64,000 bases of DNA from Phycisphaera sp. (GTDB taxonomy: Bacteria; Planctomycetota; Phycisphaerae; Phycisphaerales; Zrk34), in the NCBI GenBank assembly GCA_016125285.1, contig WGMA01000062.1, positions 1 to 64,000 on the forward strand. Reading direction: 5' to 3'. Every line of letters starts with the position of its first letter. Position 1 is the stretch's first letter. Below the pieces are notes generated by a model. That model was not told the origin of the DNA. It ran no database searches and saw only the letters and a list, made by a program, of their open reading frames with translations. A program made the translations under genes and the position numbers. This document shows positions 38,211-46,530 of this stretch, one piece after another.

Positions 38211-40355
38211 ATGTCTCATGTTGTAGTCGAGCGTGAAATCGGCGGGCGCACCCTCCGTCTCGAAACCGGCAAGTACGCCAAGCTGGCCGATGGCGCCGTG
38301 CTGGCGACCTACGCCGAAACCACCGTGCTGGCCGCGATCGTGCGTGGCGAGCCCCGCCCCGGCATCGATTTCTTCCCGCTGCAGGTCGACTACCGCGAGC
38401 GCACCAGCGCCGCGGGCAAGTTCCCCGGCGGCTTCCGCAAGCGTGAGGGCGCTCCGAACTCCAAGGAAGTGCTCACCATGCGGATGATCGACCGTCCGCT
38501 GCGTCCGCTGTTCCCCAAGGGCCTGCTCGACGAGGTCGTGATCCAGTGCTGGGTCGAGTCCGCTGACGGGCAGAACGATCCGGACGTGCTCGCCGGCGTC
38601 GCCGCCGCGGCCGCCGTCGCGATCAGCTCCATCCCGCACAACGGCCCCATCGCCACCGTGCGTGTCGGCCACATCGACGGCCAGTTCGCGATCAACCCCA
38701 CCGTCGCCCAGCTCGAATACTCCGACATGGAGCTCGTCCTCTCGGGTCACAAGGACGGCGTGAACATGATCGAGGTCGGCGCCCAGGAGGTGCCCGAGGA
38801 CGTCGTGCTCGAGGCCATCAAGTTCGGCCATCAGCACATCCTCGACATCGTCGGTGCGATCAACGAACTGACCGAAAAGGCCGGCAAGGAGAAGACCGCT
38901 GATCTGCACAATCCTTCCGACGAACTCATCGCCGAGGTGCGTGCCGCGATCGCCGACAAGCTGACCGAGGCGAACAAGATCACGGGCAAGACCGAGCGTG
39001 GCGACGCCGTCAAGGCGGTGTTCAAGAACTACCTGAACACCGCGTGCCCCGAGCCGACGGCCGATGACGACGTGAGCTACACGAAGTACCTCGCGATCCA
39101 GGACAAGCGCAAGGAAATCAAGACCTGCTTCGAGATCATCCACGAAGAGGTGATCCGCAAGCTGATCCTCGCGGGCAGCCGTCCCGATGGTCGCGCCGCC
39201 AACGAACTGCGTCAGCTGACGTGCGAGACAGGTATCCTGGCCCGCACGCACGGCTCGGCGACCTTCACCCGTGGCGAGACGCAGGCGATGGTGACCTGCA
39301 CGCTCGGCACCGGTCGCGACGAGCAGATCGTCGACGGCCTCGGTGAGGAGTACAGCGAGAAGTTCATGCTTCACTACAACTTCCCGCCATTCTGCGTCGG
39401 TGAGGCCCGCCGCATCACCGGCCCGTCCCGCCGCGAGATCGGACACGGCGCTCTCGCCGAGCGTTCCCTCAAGGGCGTGCTGCCGAGCCCCGAAGACTTC
39501 CCCTACACCATCCGTCTCGTCAGCGAGATCCTCGAGTCGAACGGCTCGTCCTCGATGGCGTCGATCTGCGGCGGCTGCCTGGCGCTCATGGACGCCGGCG
39601 TGCCGATCGTCAACACCTGTGCCGGCATCTCCATCGGCCTCGTTGAGGAGAACGGCGAGAAGGTGCTGCTGACGGACATCATCGGCAAGGAAGATCACTT
39701 CGGCGACATGGACTTCAAGGTCGCCGGCACGCGTGAGGGCATCACGGGCATCCAGCTCGACCTCAAGACGTACGGCCTGACGCCGGACTTCATCGCCGAG
39801 GTCTTCGCCCGCGCGAAGGAAGTCCGCATCAAGATCATCGAGGCGATCGAGGCGGAGATCCCCGAGCCGCGCAAGACGCTGTCGGACCACGCCCCTCGCA
39901 TGCTCCGCACGAAGATCAATCCCGAGAAGATCGGCGCCCTCATCGGCCCCGGCGGCAAGAACATCCGCGGCATCCAGGAGCGCACTGGCGCCAACATCGA
40001 CGTGGAAGAGGACGGAACGGTCTTCATTTCCGCGGTCGGCGGCGGCAAGGCCGAGGCGGCCCTCGAAGAGGTCGAGGCCCTGTGTCAGGAGGTCAAGGTC
40101 GGCAAGATCTACAACGGCAAGGTCAGCACGATCAAAGACTTCGGTGCTTTCGTCGAAGTGATCCCCGGTCAGGACGGCCTGTGCCACATTTCCGAGCTCG
40201 ACAACGGTTACGTCGAGAAGGTCAGCGACTTCCTGAAGGTGGGCGACCGCGTCCGCGTCAAGGTGCTGAGCATCGATGAGCAGGGTCGGCTCCGCCTGAG
40301 CCGCAAGGCCGTGCTCCTGGAAGAGCAAGAGCAGGGTGCCGGCGAATCGGCCTAA
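38211..40355 (+). CDS. pnp: Polyribonucleotide nucleotidyltransferase (PNPase)
   Basis: 714 residues. Two RNase PH domains (about 1-220 and 320-550), with an all-helical linker; FFPLQVDYRERTSAAGKFPGG and MLHYNFPPFCVGEARRI / GPSRREIGHGALAERSL are typical. A KH domain (about 560-620, GALIGPGGKNIRGI) and an S1 domain (about 630-700, DFGAFVEVIPGQDGLCHISE) bind RNA. Phosphorolytic 3'-5' RNA decay. AAGGA lies 10 bases before the ATG. Confidence 0.96.
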   Translation: MSHVVVEREIGGRTLRLETGKYAKLADGAVLATYAETTVLAAIVRGEPRPGIDFFPLQVDYRERTSAAGKFPGGFRKREGAPNSKEVLTMRMIDRPLRPLFPKGLLDEVVIQCWVESADGQNDPDVLAGVAAAAAVAISSIPHNGPIATVRVGHIDGQFAINPTVAQLEYSDMELVLSGHKDGVNMIEVGAQEVPEDVVLEAIKFGHQHILDIVGAINELTEKAGKEKTADLHNPSDELIAEVRAAIADKLTEANKITGKTERGDAVKAVFKNYLNTACPEPTADDDVSYTKYLAIQDKRKEIKTCFEIIHEEVIRKLILAGSRPDGRAANELRQLTCETGILARTHGSATFTRGETQAMVTCTLGTGRDEQIVDGLGEEYSEKFMLHYNFPPFCVGEARRITGPSRREIGHGALAERSLKGVLPSPEDFPYTIRLVSEILESNGSSSMASICGGCLALMDAGVPIVNTCAGISIGLVEENGEKVLLTDIIGKEDHFGDMDFKVAGTREGITGIQLDLKTYGLTPDFIAEVFARAKEVRIKIIEAIEAEIPEPRKTLSDHAPRMLRTKINPEKIGALIGPGGKNIRGIQERTGANIDVEEDGTVFISAVGGGKAEAALEEVEALCQEVKVGKIYNGKVSTIKDFGAFVEVIPGQDGLCHISELDNGYVEKVSDFLKVGDRVRVKVLSIDEQGRLRLSRKAVLLEEQEQGAGESA

Positions 40356-40790
40356 TCGCTCCCTCGGACACGAAGATTTTTGTGGTTCAACCCCGGCTTT
40401 TTCGCTTCCATATGGATGCGGCTACGGTTATACTGCACGCTGATCGTTCCGGACACATCTCACTCGGGAAACACGGTGTAAGACGTGTCGTTGCAGGAAC
40501 CTGTTCGGAAGAAAGATGCCTCGGATGGGAGAAGGAAGATTGAAGGTGAGGACCTTCAATTCGTTGACCGGTTTGATCGCGCCTGAGGCGCGGTCAGTGA
40601 TACGAGGCGTTAGTCATGTACGTCGAGGGTTCGAACAACATCAGCTGTTTCATGGTCAATCTGTTTCGTGAGGGCAATCCAACCGCTGCGGTGCCGCCAT
40701 CGGCATCATCCACATCTATTTTCCACCGCAGCAACCCGTGCAATCCAATCAAGAAGTTCGCTTGTATAGACGCACGGGAGGAGGTGTCCC
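40356..40790 (+). promoter_or_regulatory. Long leader region of the cold-shock gene
   Basis: 435 bases without a convincing gene. TATACT at 40429-40434 is a -10 candidate with a weak -35, giving a leader of about 350 nt. Two hairpins are clear: ATTGAAGGT-GAGG-ACCTTCAAT (40539-40560) and CGCGCC-TGA-GGCGCG (40578-40592). GGGAGGAGG just before 40791 is the cold-shock gene's ribosome site. Long structured leaders controlling translation by temperature are known for cspA-type genes; here it is an inference. Confidence 0.5.
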
Positions 40791-41096
40791 ATGACTAAGG
40801 GCCAGGTGAAGTGGTTCGACCCCAAGAAGGGGTACGGGTTCATCGTCGGACCCGAAGGGCAGGACGTATTCGTCCACTATTCACACATCGTCGCCGACGG
40901 ATTCAAGTCGCTGAAGGATGGTGAGTGGGTCGAGTACGAGCTGGTGCAGGGCGAGAAAGGCTGGCAGGCGCGCAGCGTGAAGGCAGACAACGGCGGCGAG
41001 TCCGTCGCGTCGACGCCGAGCGTCAAGGCGCAGAAGCCACCGGTCGATGTGCCTGTGTCGGGCGGCTACGAGGGCGCCCCGCAGCACGACGACTGA
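40791..41096 (+). CDS. Cold-shock-domain protein with C-terminal extension
   Basis: 101 residues. Residues 1-66 are a cold-shock domain: GQVKWFDPKKGYGFI holds RNP1 and DVFVHYSHI holds RNP2. The domain is followed by a 35-residue Ser/Pro-rich tail that ends GGYEGAPQHDD. The usual CspA length is about 70, so the tail is extra. The ending GGYEG also closes the RRM protein at 5817-6284. A strong ribosome site and a long leader precede it. Confidence 0.92.
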   Translation: MTKGQVKWFDPKKGYGFIVGPEGQDVFVHYSHIVADGFKSLKDGEWVEYELVQGEKGWQARSVKADNGGESVASTPSVKAQKPPVDVPVSGGYEGAPQHDD

Positions 41097-41327
41097 ACCG
41101 GTGTGACCTGATGCAAGTCACGCGGTTCGTAGTACGCATTTCCGCCGTTGTGCCGGGGTAAAGGCGTTGTTGGGTTGTGTCGCGACTCTTGTGCCACATC
41201 CGCGCGCCGGGGTACTCACTATCGGTTCCCGCCTGAGCGACTAGAATGGCGGCCGAATGTCATCGGTCGCGGGGTGTTTGTGCGCGTGTCGAGACACCCG
41301 GATCGCTCAACGGATCGGTAGCCACCC

Positions 41328-42182
41328 ATGGGCTGGTTCATCGCGGGTATCGTGTTTGGCGTGCTGATCGCCGCCCCGGTGGCGCTGTACCTGATGCGGC
41401 GCACCGAGGCACGCGTCAAGACGCTCGAGCGCCGCGCCCAGTCCGCCGAACGTCTCGCGGAGCTCGGCACGCTCACCGGCGGGCTTGCGCACGAGATCAA
41501 GAACCCGCTGTCGACCATCGGGCTGAACCTGCAGCTGTTGCGTGAGAGCATCGGCGACCTCGATCTGCCGGACCACCACGCGTCCCGGCTGCTCAATCGC
41601 CTCGACGCGGTCACGGGGGAGTCCGACCGTTTGCGAGAGATCCTCGAGGATTTTCTCAGCTTCGCCGGTCGCGTGCGGCTCGACCCGCAGCCACACGACG
41701 TGAACGAGTTGATCATGCAACTGGTCGATTTCTACAACCCGCAGGCCGACGCGTCGGGCGTTCAGCTCCGCACGAAACTTTCGCCCGCCACGGGCGCTGC
41801 TCGGGTCGATCGCACGCTGCTCAAACAGGCGCTGCTCAACCTGCTGATTAACGCCACGCAGGCGATGGTCGAGGCGCGTTACGCCGACAAACCGCACGGC
41901 GGGTCCACCGACCTGATCATCCGCTCGGAGCCCGTCGACGAAGATTCCATCGCCCTGCACGTGATCGATACGGGGCCCGGCATCGACCCCGATGTCCAGG
42001 CCAAGATCTTCCGCCCGTACTTCACGACAAAGAAAGGCGGCACGGGTCTCGGGCTCGCCACGACCCGTCGCATCATTGAGGAGCACGGCGGGTCGGTCAC
42101 GGTCCACTCCGAGGCCGGTCGGGGCAGCGACTTTCAGATCAACCTGCCGCGCCAGGGGCCGCGCGCGGCGGACGAGTCCTAG
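41328..42182 (+). CDS. Sensor histidine kinase with one membrane helix, no sensor domain
   Basis: 284 residues. A single N-terminal membrane helix (WFIAGIVFGVLIAAPVALYL) leads straight into a HisKA domain with phospho-acceptor His55 in GLAHEIKNPLS, then a HATPase domain: N box NLLINATQAM, G1 DTGPGIDPD, G2 GGTGLGLATTRRIIEEHGG. No periplasmic sensing domain is present and no response regulator is adjacent, so its partner lies elsewhere. A TAGAAT hexamer at 41242-41247 may be the -10 box. The ECF cassette starts 86 bp downstream, on the same strand. Confidence 0.9.
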   Translation: MGWFIAGIVFGVLIAAPVALYLMRRTEARVKTLERRAQSAERLAELGTLTGGLAHEIKNPLSTIGLNLQLLRESIGDLDLPDHHASRLLNRLDAVTGESDRLREILEDFLSFAGRVRLDPQPHDVNELIMQLVDFYNPQADASGVQLRTKLSPATGAARVDRTLLKQALLNLLINATQAMVEARYADKPHGGSTDLIIRSEPVDEDSIALHVIDTGPGIDPDVQAKIFRPYFTTKKGGTGLGLATTRRIIEEHGGSVTVHSEAGRGSDFQINLPRQGPRAADES

Positions 42183-42200
42183 ACGAGAACCCGGGGCATA

Positions 42201-42236
42201 TTTGTAAAAAAACTTTGTGAAGCTGCGTTAGATCGC
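42201..42236 (+). promoter_or_regulatory. Promoter-like element upstream of first ECF sigma gene
   Basis: An A-tract, ACTTTGTG, then GCGTTAGATCGC. The same order (A-tract, TTT, TGT, about 7 nt, GTT, GATCG) appears at 45931-45966 before the second sigma gene. It has no sigma-70 consensus, so it may be an ECF-dependent, self-regulated promoter. Confidence 0.4.
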
Positions 42237-42268
42237 CCCACTCCGCGGAGACTATCTGTAGAGACGCT

Positions 42269-42796
42269 ATGAGCTTCACCCCGAACCAGCAGGATTTCGC
42301 CGCCAGGCTCACAGCCTGTCAGAGCCGCCTGTTCGCCTACATCACGGCGATGGTTCCGGACCGCAATCAGGCCCACGACATCCTCCAGCAGGCCAATCTC
42401 GCGATGCTCCGCAAGGCCGACGAGTACGACTCGTCGCGCGACTTCGTAGGGTGGGCGTGCAAGGTGGCGTATTTCGAGGTGCTGGCGTACCGGCGTGGCC
42501 GCGCCCGCGATCGTCACCGCTTCGACGAGCGATTCCTCGAGGTGATCTCGCGGGACGCCGAGAGCCGCGTCGCGAGCCACGATCGCCGCGGCGCCGCGCT
42601 GGCCGACTGCATGGGCAAGCTCAACGCCGGGCAGCGCGACCTGATCGATCAGCGTTACACGTCCGGTCGGTCGGTCGACGATCTGGCCAGCCACTTCAGC
42701 CGCACAACCGCCGCGATCTCGCAGATGCTCTACCGCATCCGTGCCGCGCTTGCCGAGTGTGTCCGCTCCACCCTGGCCGCGGAGGAACAGGCGTGA
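42269..42796 (+). CDS. ECF sigma factor (planctomycete/Verrucomicrobia FecR-linked type), copy 1
   Basis: 175 residues. Region 2 (about 10-85): FAYITAMVPDRNQAHDILQQ and FVGWACKVAYFEVLAYRRG, the latter the -10-reading part. Region 4 (about 115-170): LNAGQRDLIDQRYTSGRSVDDLA and a helix-turn-helix RTTAAISQMLYRIRAAL. About half the residues match the sigma factor at 46015-46530. The stop overlaps the FecR start (GTGA), so both are translated together and FecR is probably its regulator. Confidence 0.88.
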   Translation: MSFTPNQQDFAARLTACQSRLFAYITAMVPDRNQAHDILQQANLAMLRKADEYDSSRDFVGWACKVAYFEVLAYRRGRARDRHRFDERFLEVISRDAESRVASHDRRGAALADCMGKLNAGQRDLIDQRYTSGRSVDDLASHFSRTTAAISQMLYRIRAALAECVRSTLAAEEQA

Positions 42797-44241
42797 GCAA
42801 CGCATCGCGTCAACCCGATGACCTCGAGCTGCTGCTGAGCGGTCTGCTCGACGGCAGCCTCAGCGACGCCGACGAACGGCGGCTCATGGACCTCGTGATC
42901 GTCGACGCCGACGTCCGCGCCCGCTACCTCGACATCATGGACGTGCACGCGATGCTGACGTGGGAGCGGTCGTCGCAGTCGCAGGGCGACCTGCCGACGC
43001 CCGAAACGGACGTGATCGAAGCCGAGTCGATCCCCGTCGCCAAGCTTGCGCCCGCGTCGCCTCCCGGGTCGCTCGACCGCAACGCCGATCGTTATGTTCG
43101 TCCGTTGCGAATCCCCGGCTTCCGGCGTTACGCCGTGGCCGCTTCGCTGCTGCTGGCGATGGGCGTAACTTTCGCACTCGTCCGGCAGTCGCATCGCGAC
43201 ATGAAGAGCCGCGATGCTTCGCCCGCCGCGTATGACCCCGCCGTCGCCACGATCACGAACGTACACGGCGCCGAGTGGGACGCCGAGAACACGCTGACGG
43301 ACCTGGGCTCGACGCTGCCGACCGGTCGCCTCCGCCTCAGGTCCGGCTCGGCGGAACTGGTCATGCGGTCCACCGCCGCGATGACGCTGCTCGGACCGGC
43401 CGATGTCGAACTGATCGGCCCCAACCGTTGCCGCCTGACGAAGGGCCGCATCGTCGCCCAGGTGCCCGAGATGGCGCACGGGTTCACGGTGGAGACGCCC
43501 ACGTCGATCGTCACCGACCTCGGCACGCACTTCGGCGTCGAGGTCGACGAGACCGGCGCCGTCGAGGTGCACGTGTTTCGTGGCCTGGTGGTCGCTCGGG
43601 CGAACGGCGAGACGATGGCCAACGGCGTGCAGCTCGAAGAAGGCGACGCGTGGCGGCTGAGCCCCACCGCGAAGAGCGCCACGGCGGCTCGCACGGTGCC
43701 GGTCGATTACCGCCGATTCGGACTGGGCGTCCCGCGTGACCTGGTGACGTTCAACACCGGACGCCGAATCGCCGAGGGACAGGTCGACGCGAATTGGATG
43801 GTGCGTGAGCCGGGCGGTGTGGACGCCTCGCCGATCGTCGTCAGCCACACGGAGTGGATGCCGAACGATCCGGCGGCATCGCAGTGGCTCGCCGCCCGTG
43901 TCGCGCCGGGCGCCTCGCCCAGCATGCGGCTCATCTACACCACGCGATTCAATCTGTCGGGTCTCGATCCGTCGACGGGTCGACTGAAGATCCGCTTCGC
44001 GGTCGACAACCGCGTCGAGAGCGTCCGCCTCAACGGGCACACATTCACCCCGCCGTCGCATCCGCTGGAGTATCGCGAGCTGACGGCGTTCGAGATCGAT
44101 GAGGGATTCGTCGAGGGCGAAAACGTTCTGGAGTTCGAGGTCCTCAACGGCGAGGTGCAGGCGCCGGAGAACCCGATCGCCCTACGCGTGGAGTTGTCGG
44201 GCACCGCTCAGACGCTGGAAACGCAGGAGCAGAAGCAATGA
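42793..44241 (+). CDS. FecR-domain membrane protein, likely anti-sigma or signal partner, copy 1
   Basis: 482 residues starting at a GTG that overlaps the sigma stop. N-terminal cytoplasmic part (about 1-110) with LLLSGLLDGSLSDADERRLM, a pattern common in planctomycete FecR proteins; one membrane helix near 113-134 (YAVAASLLLAMGVTFALV); an outer FecR domain near 185-290 (LTKGRIVAQVPEMAHGFTVE, SIVTDLGTHFGVEVDE); and a C-terminal region of about 170 residues ending in a beta-rich carbohydrate-binding-like fold. It could carry an outside signal to the sigma factor. The next gene begins within its stop codon (ATGA). Confidence 0.82.
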   Translation: MSNASRQPDDLELLLSGLLDGSLSDADERRLMDLVIVDADVRARYLDIMDVHAMLTWERSSQSQGDLPTPETDVIEAESIPVAKLAPASPPGSLDRNADRYVRPLRIPGFRRYAVAASLLLAMGVTFALVRQSHRDMKSRDASPAAYDPAVATITNVHGAEWDAENTLTDLGSTLPTGRLRLRSGSAELVMRSTAAMTLLGPADVELIGPNRCRLTKGRIVAQVPEMAHGFTVETPTSIVTDLGTHFGVEVDETGAVEVHVFRGLVVARANGETMANGVQLEEGDAWRLSPTAKSATAARTVPVDYRRFGLGVPRDLVTFNTGRRIAEGQVDANWMVREPGGVDASPIVVSHTEWMPNDPAASQWLAARVAPGASPSMRLIYTTRFNLSGLDPSTGRLKIRFAVDNRVESVRLNGHTFTPPSHPLEYRELTAFEIDEGFVEGENVLEFEVLNGEVQAPENPIALRVELSGTAQTLETQEQKQ

Positions 44242-45062
44242 GTCACTCCGTCGGGGTCAATCGTATTCGGGGTTTCACGCGCGGATTCACGATCGTCGAA
44301 CTGATCGTGGTCATGACGATCATCGTGCTGATGATCGCGATCGTCATGCCCTCGATCAAGCAGGCGCACGACTCGGCCCAACGCGTCGTGTGCTCCGCCA
44401 AGCAGCACAACTGGGGCGTGGCGATCCTGGCCTACGCGTCGGACAACTACATGGCGTTCCCCGACAATTCGTCGCACCCCAGCGGCGCGTCGGTGCACGG
44501 CTACGGGTTCCACGTGAGCTGGAATTCGCGCCACGTGCAGGATTTCTGGCGGGACTACCTCTTTCCGCTGACGGTCGAGTCCAAGAAGACCGGCCAGCGC
44601 GACATGCTGTTCTGCCCCACCCAGCTCTATCACAACAAGCTCGACGACAACCTCGTCATCGGCACCGACGGCGATCTGTCCGGCGGCCTCGTCGGCTACT
44701 TCTACCTGCCGGGACGCACCTACAACGCCGACACCGACTACAGCGTCGCCGGGGACGGATGGGCGTTCCGCCAGAAGATCGGCACGGAGTTCTCGCAGGC
44801 GCCGATCCTGACCGACATGATGCAGTACCGCAACACGACGCAGTCCTGGTGGATGATCAATCAGCAGATCCCGTTCTCGAGCCACGTCGTGGACCGCTCC
44901 GGCATCCCCGCGGGCAGCAACATGCTGTTCGAAGACGGGCACACGGCCTGGGTGCAGAATACCAACGACGAGACCAACAAATCGCCCAACAGCATCGGCC
45001 TCGCCGGGCACGTCGGTGTAGAATGGAACTACTATTATAAGATCCCGCTGGGCGTGTACTGA
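44238..45062 (+). CDS. Prepilin-type protein with DG-type C-terminal motif, copy 1a
   Basis: 274 residues. A class III signal (R15-G16|F17-T-I-V-E21, Glu at +5) and hydrophobic helix IVVMTIIVLMIAIVMPS mark a type II secretion pseudopilin-like protein. The C-terminal NMLFEDGHTAW matches the H-X9-DG family motif end, though the His (SSH) lies 16 residues before DG rather than 9. Start overlaps the FecR stop by 4 bases. Confidence 0.85.
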   Translation: MSHSVGVNRIRGFTRGFTIVELIVVMTIIVLMIAIVMPSIKQAHDSAQRVVCSAKQHNWGVAILAYASDNYMAFPDNSSHPSGASVHGYGFHVSWNSRHVQDFWRDYLFPLTVESKKTGQRDMLFCPTQLYHNKLDDNLVIGTDGDLSGGLVGYFYLPGRTYNADTDYSVAGDGWAFRQKIGTEFSQAPILTDMMQYRNTTQSWWMINQQIPFSSHVVDRSGIPAGSNMLFEDGHTAWVQNTNDETNKSPNSIGLAGHVGVEWNYYYKIPLGVY

Positions 45063-45075
45063 TCGGAGCCTCGCC

Positions 45076-45867
45076 ATGCACACACAACCGTTGCTGCGCT
45101 TCCGCCGCGGGATCTCGCTGATCGAAATCCTGGTTGTCGTGTCGATCATCGCCGTGCTGTTGGCCATCCTGCTGCCGTCGCTGCAGAAGGCCAGCGAGGC
45201 GCAGGAGCGGACGCTCTGCGCCACCAACCTGCATCAGTGGGGCATCGGCGTGCGCGCCTACACGATCGATAACAGCAAGTTCTTCCCCTACAACGGCAAC
45301 GCCGTGACCATCAACAACTTCTGCCCCGTCGGCGGTGACGACACCAGTTGGTGCAGCACCGTCGTCCAGAAGTTCTGGGAGAACTACCTGAAGGTCAAGC
45401 TCGACGCGAACCTGATCAACTCGAACGCCAACAACGTGCTGTTCTGCCCCACCAACGAGTGGCACCCCTTCGCGATCAAGTCGTGGAACATCGCCTACAA
45501 CCGCGGCCTGATCGGGTACTGCTACCTGCCGTCGCGGAACACCGGATCGATGAACTACACGCTCGCCGGAGGCGACATCGACGGCGACGGCAGCCCCGAC
45601 GGTAACGGCTGGGTGGGCAAGCTCAAGATCGACGGCTTCAACTCCCGCGCCCCGATCATGATGGACCTCATCCAGGCCGACAGCGGCAACTGGTTCTACA
45701 ACCAGACCGTGCCCTACGCGAACCACCGTCGCGATACGGGCGAACCCTGGGGCGGCAATTTTCTCTTCGAGGACGGCCACACGTCGTGGTACGACTGGGC
45801 GGACATCGGCATCGGCGGCACCAACGGCGGCTGGGCTGTGTATTACGACGTCGCCATCAACCGCTGA
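45076..45867 (+). CDS. Prepilin-type protein, copy 1b
   Basis: 263 residues. Class III signal R11-G12|I13 with Glu17 at +5 (GISLIEILVV), then helix VVSIIAVLLAILLPSL. The C-terminal NFLFEDGHTSWYD resembles the previous protein's, again with a longer His-to-DG gap (NHRRDTGEPW precedes). GGAG lies 7 bases before the ATG. Last gene of the first cassette; a 147-bp gap with the second promoter-like element follows. Confidence 0.85.
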   Translation: MHTQPLLRFRRGISLIEILVVVSIIAVLLAILLPSLQKASEAQERTLCATNLHQWGIGVRAYTIDNSKFFPYNGNAVTINNFCPVGGDDTSWCSTVVQKFWENYLKVKLDANLINSNANNVLFCPTNEWHPFAIKSWNIAYNRGLIGYCYLPSRNTGSMNYTLAGGDIDGDGSPDGNGWVGKLKIDGFNSRAPIMMDLIQADSGNWFYNQTVPYANHRRDTGEPWGGNFLFEDGHTSWYDWADIGIGGTNGGWAVYYDVAINR

Positions 45868-45930
45868 CCAGCCGCTAATCCACCAACGCAACCCGCTCCA
45901 ACTCCCCGCTGCGCCACGGCATACGCCATT

Positions 45931-45966
45931 CGTACGAAAATTTTCTGTACGTCGTGTTGAGGATCG
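45931..45966 (+). promoter_or_regulatory. Promoter-like element upstream of second ECF sigma gene
   Basis: GAAAATTTTCTGTACGTCG followed by TGTTGAGGATCGG. It parallels the element at 42201-42236 in both order and spacing, and sits at a similar distance from the next sigma gene. Confidence 0.4.
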
Positions 45967-46014
45967 GTGCGATACTGGTATGAGCCTTTAGAGCCCATAT
46001 CGGGTGCCGCACGC

Positions 46015-46530
46015 ATGATCGAGCAGACCGACCAACAATTCGTCGCCGACCTGATCCAGGTGCAGCCGCGCCTGGTCGGCTACGTGCTGGCGATCGTGCC
46101 CGACCGCAACGCCGCGGCCGACATCGTGCAGGAAGCCAGCATGGTGATGTGGCAGAAGCGCGGCGAGTTCACGCCGGGCAGCAACTTCGGGGCGTGGGCC
46201 TGCACGGTCGCCCGCTACCAGGCCCTGGCGTACCGCCGCAACCGCATGCGTGACCGTCACCAGTTCAGCGACACGTTCGCCGAGAGCCTGGCCGACGAGG
46301 GCGTGTCCGCGGGCGACCAGATCCACGATCGCCGCCGCGCCCTGCGCGACTGCATGGCCAAGCTCCCCGCCGGTCAGCGCGACCTGCTCGACCGCCGCTA
46401 CAGCGACAACCAGTCCGTGACGGACATCGCCGAGACGCTCGGCCGCCCCGTCAGCTCGCTCTACCAGACGCTGCACCGCATCCGCGCCGTGCTGATGACG
46501 TGTGTCCGCCAGACCCTCGCCGAAGCATGA
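46015..46530 (+). CDS. ECF sigma factor, copy 2
   Basis: 171 residues from the ATG at 46015 (a GTG at 45967 is possible but adds a segment the paralogue lacks). Region 2: VGYVLAIVPDRNAAADIVQEA and FGAWACTVARYQALAYRRN; region 4: LPAGQRDLLDRRYSDNQSVTDIA and a helix-turn-helix RPVSSLYQTLHRIRAV. Clear paralogue of copy 1. The stop overlaps the FecR ATG (ATGA). Confidence 0.88.
   Translation: MIEQTDQQFVADLIQVQPRLVGYVLAIVPDRNAAADIVQEASMVMWQKRGEFTPGSNFGAWACTVARYQALAYRRNRMRDRHQFSDTFAESLADEGVSAGDQIHDRRRALRDCMAKLPAGQRDLLDRRYSDNQSVTDIAETLGRPVSSLYQTLHRIRAVLMTCVRQTLAEA

Noticed and set aside
40616-40798. 60-codon frame ending just inside the cold-shock gene
   Set aside because: No ribosome site, no recognisable sequence, overlaps the strong ribosome site of the cold-shock gene; considered leader RNA.
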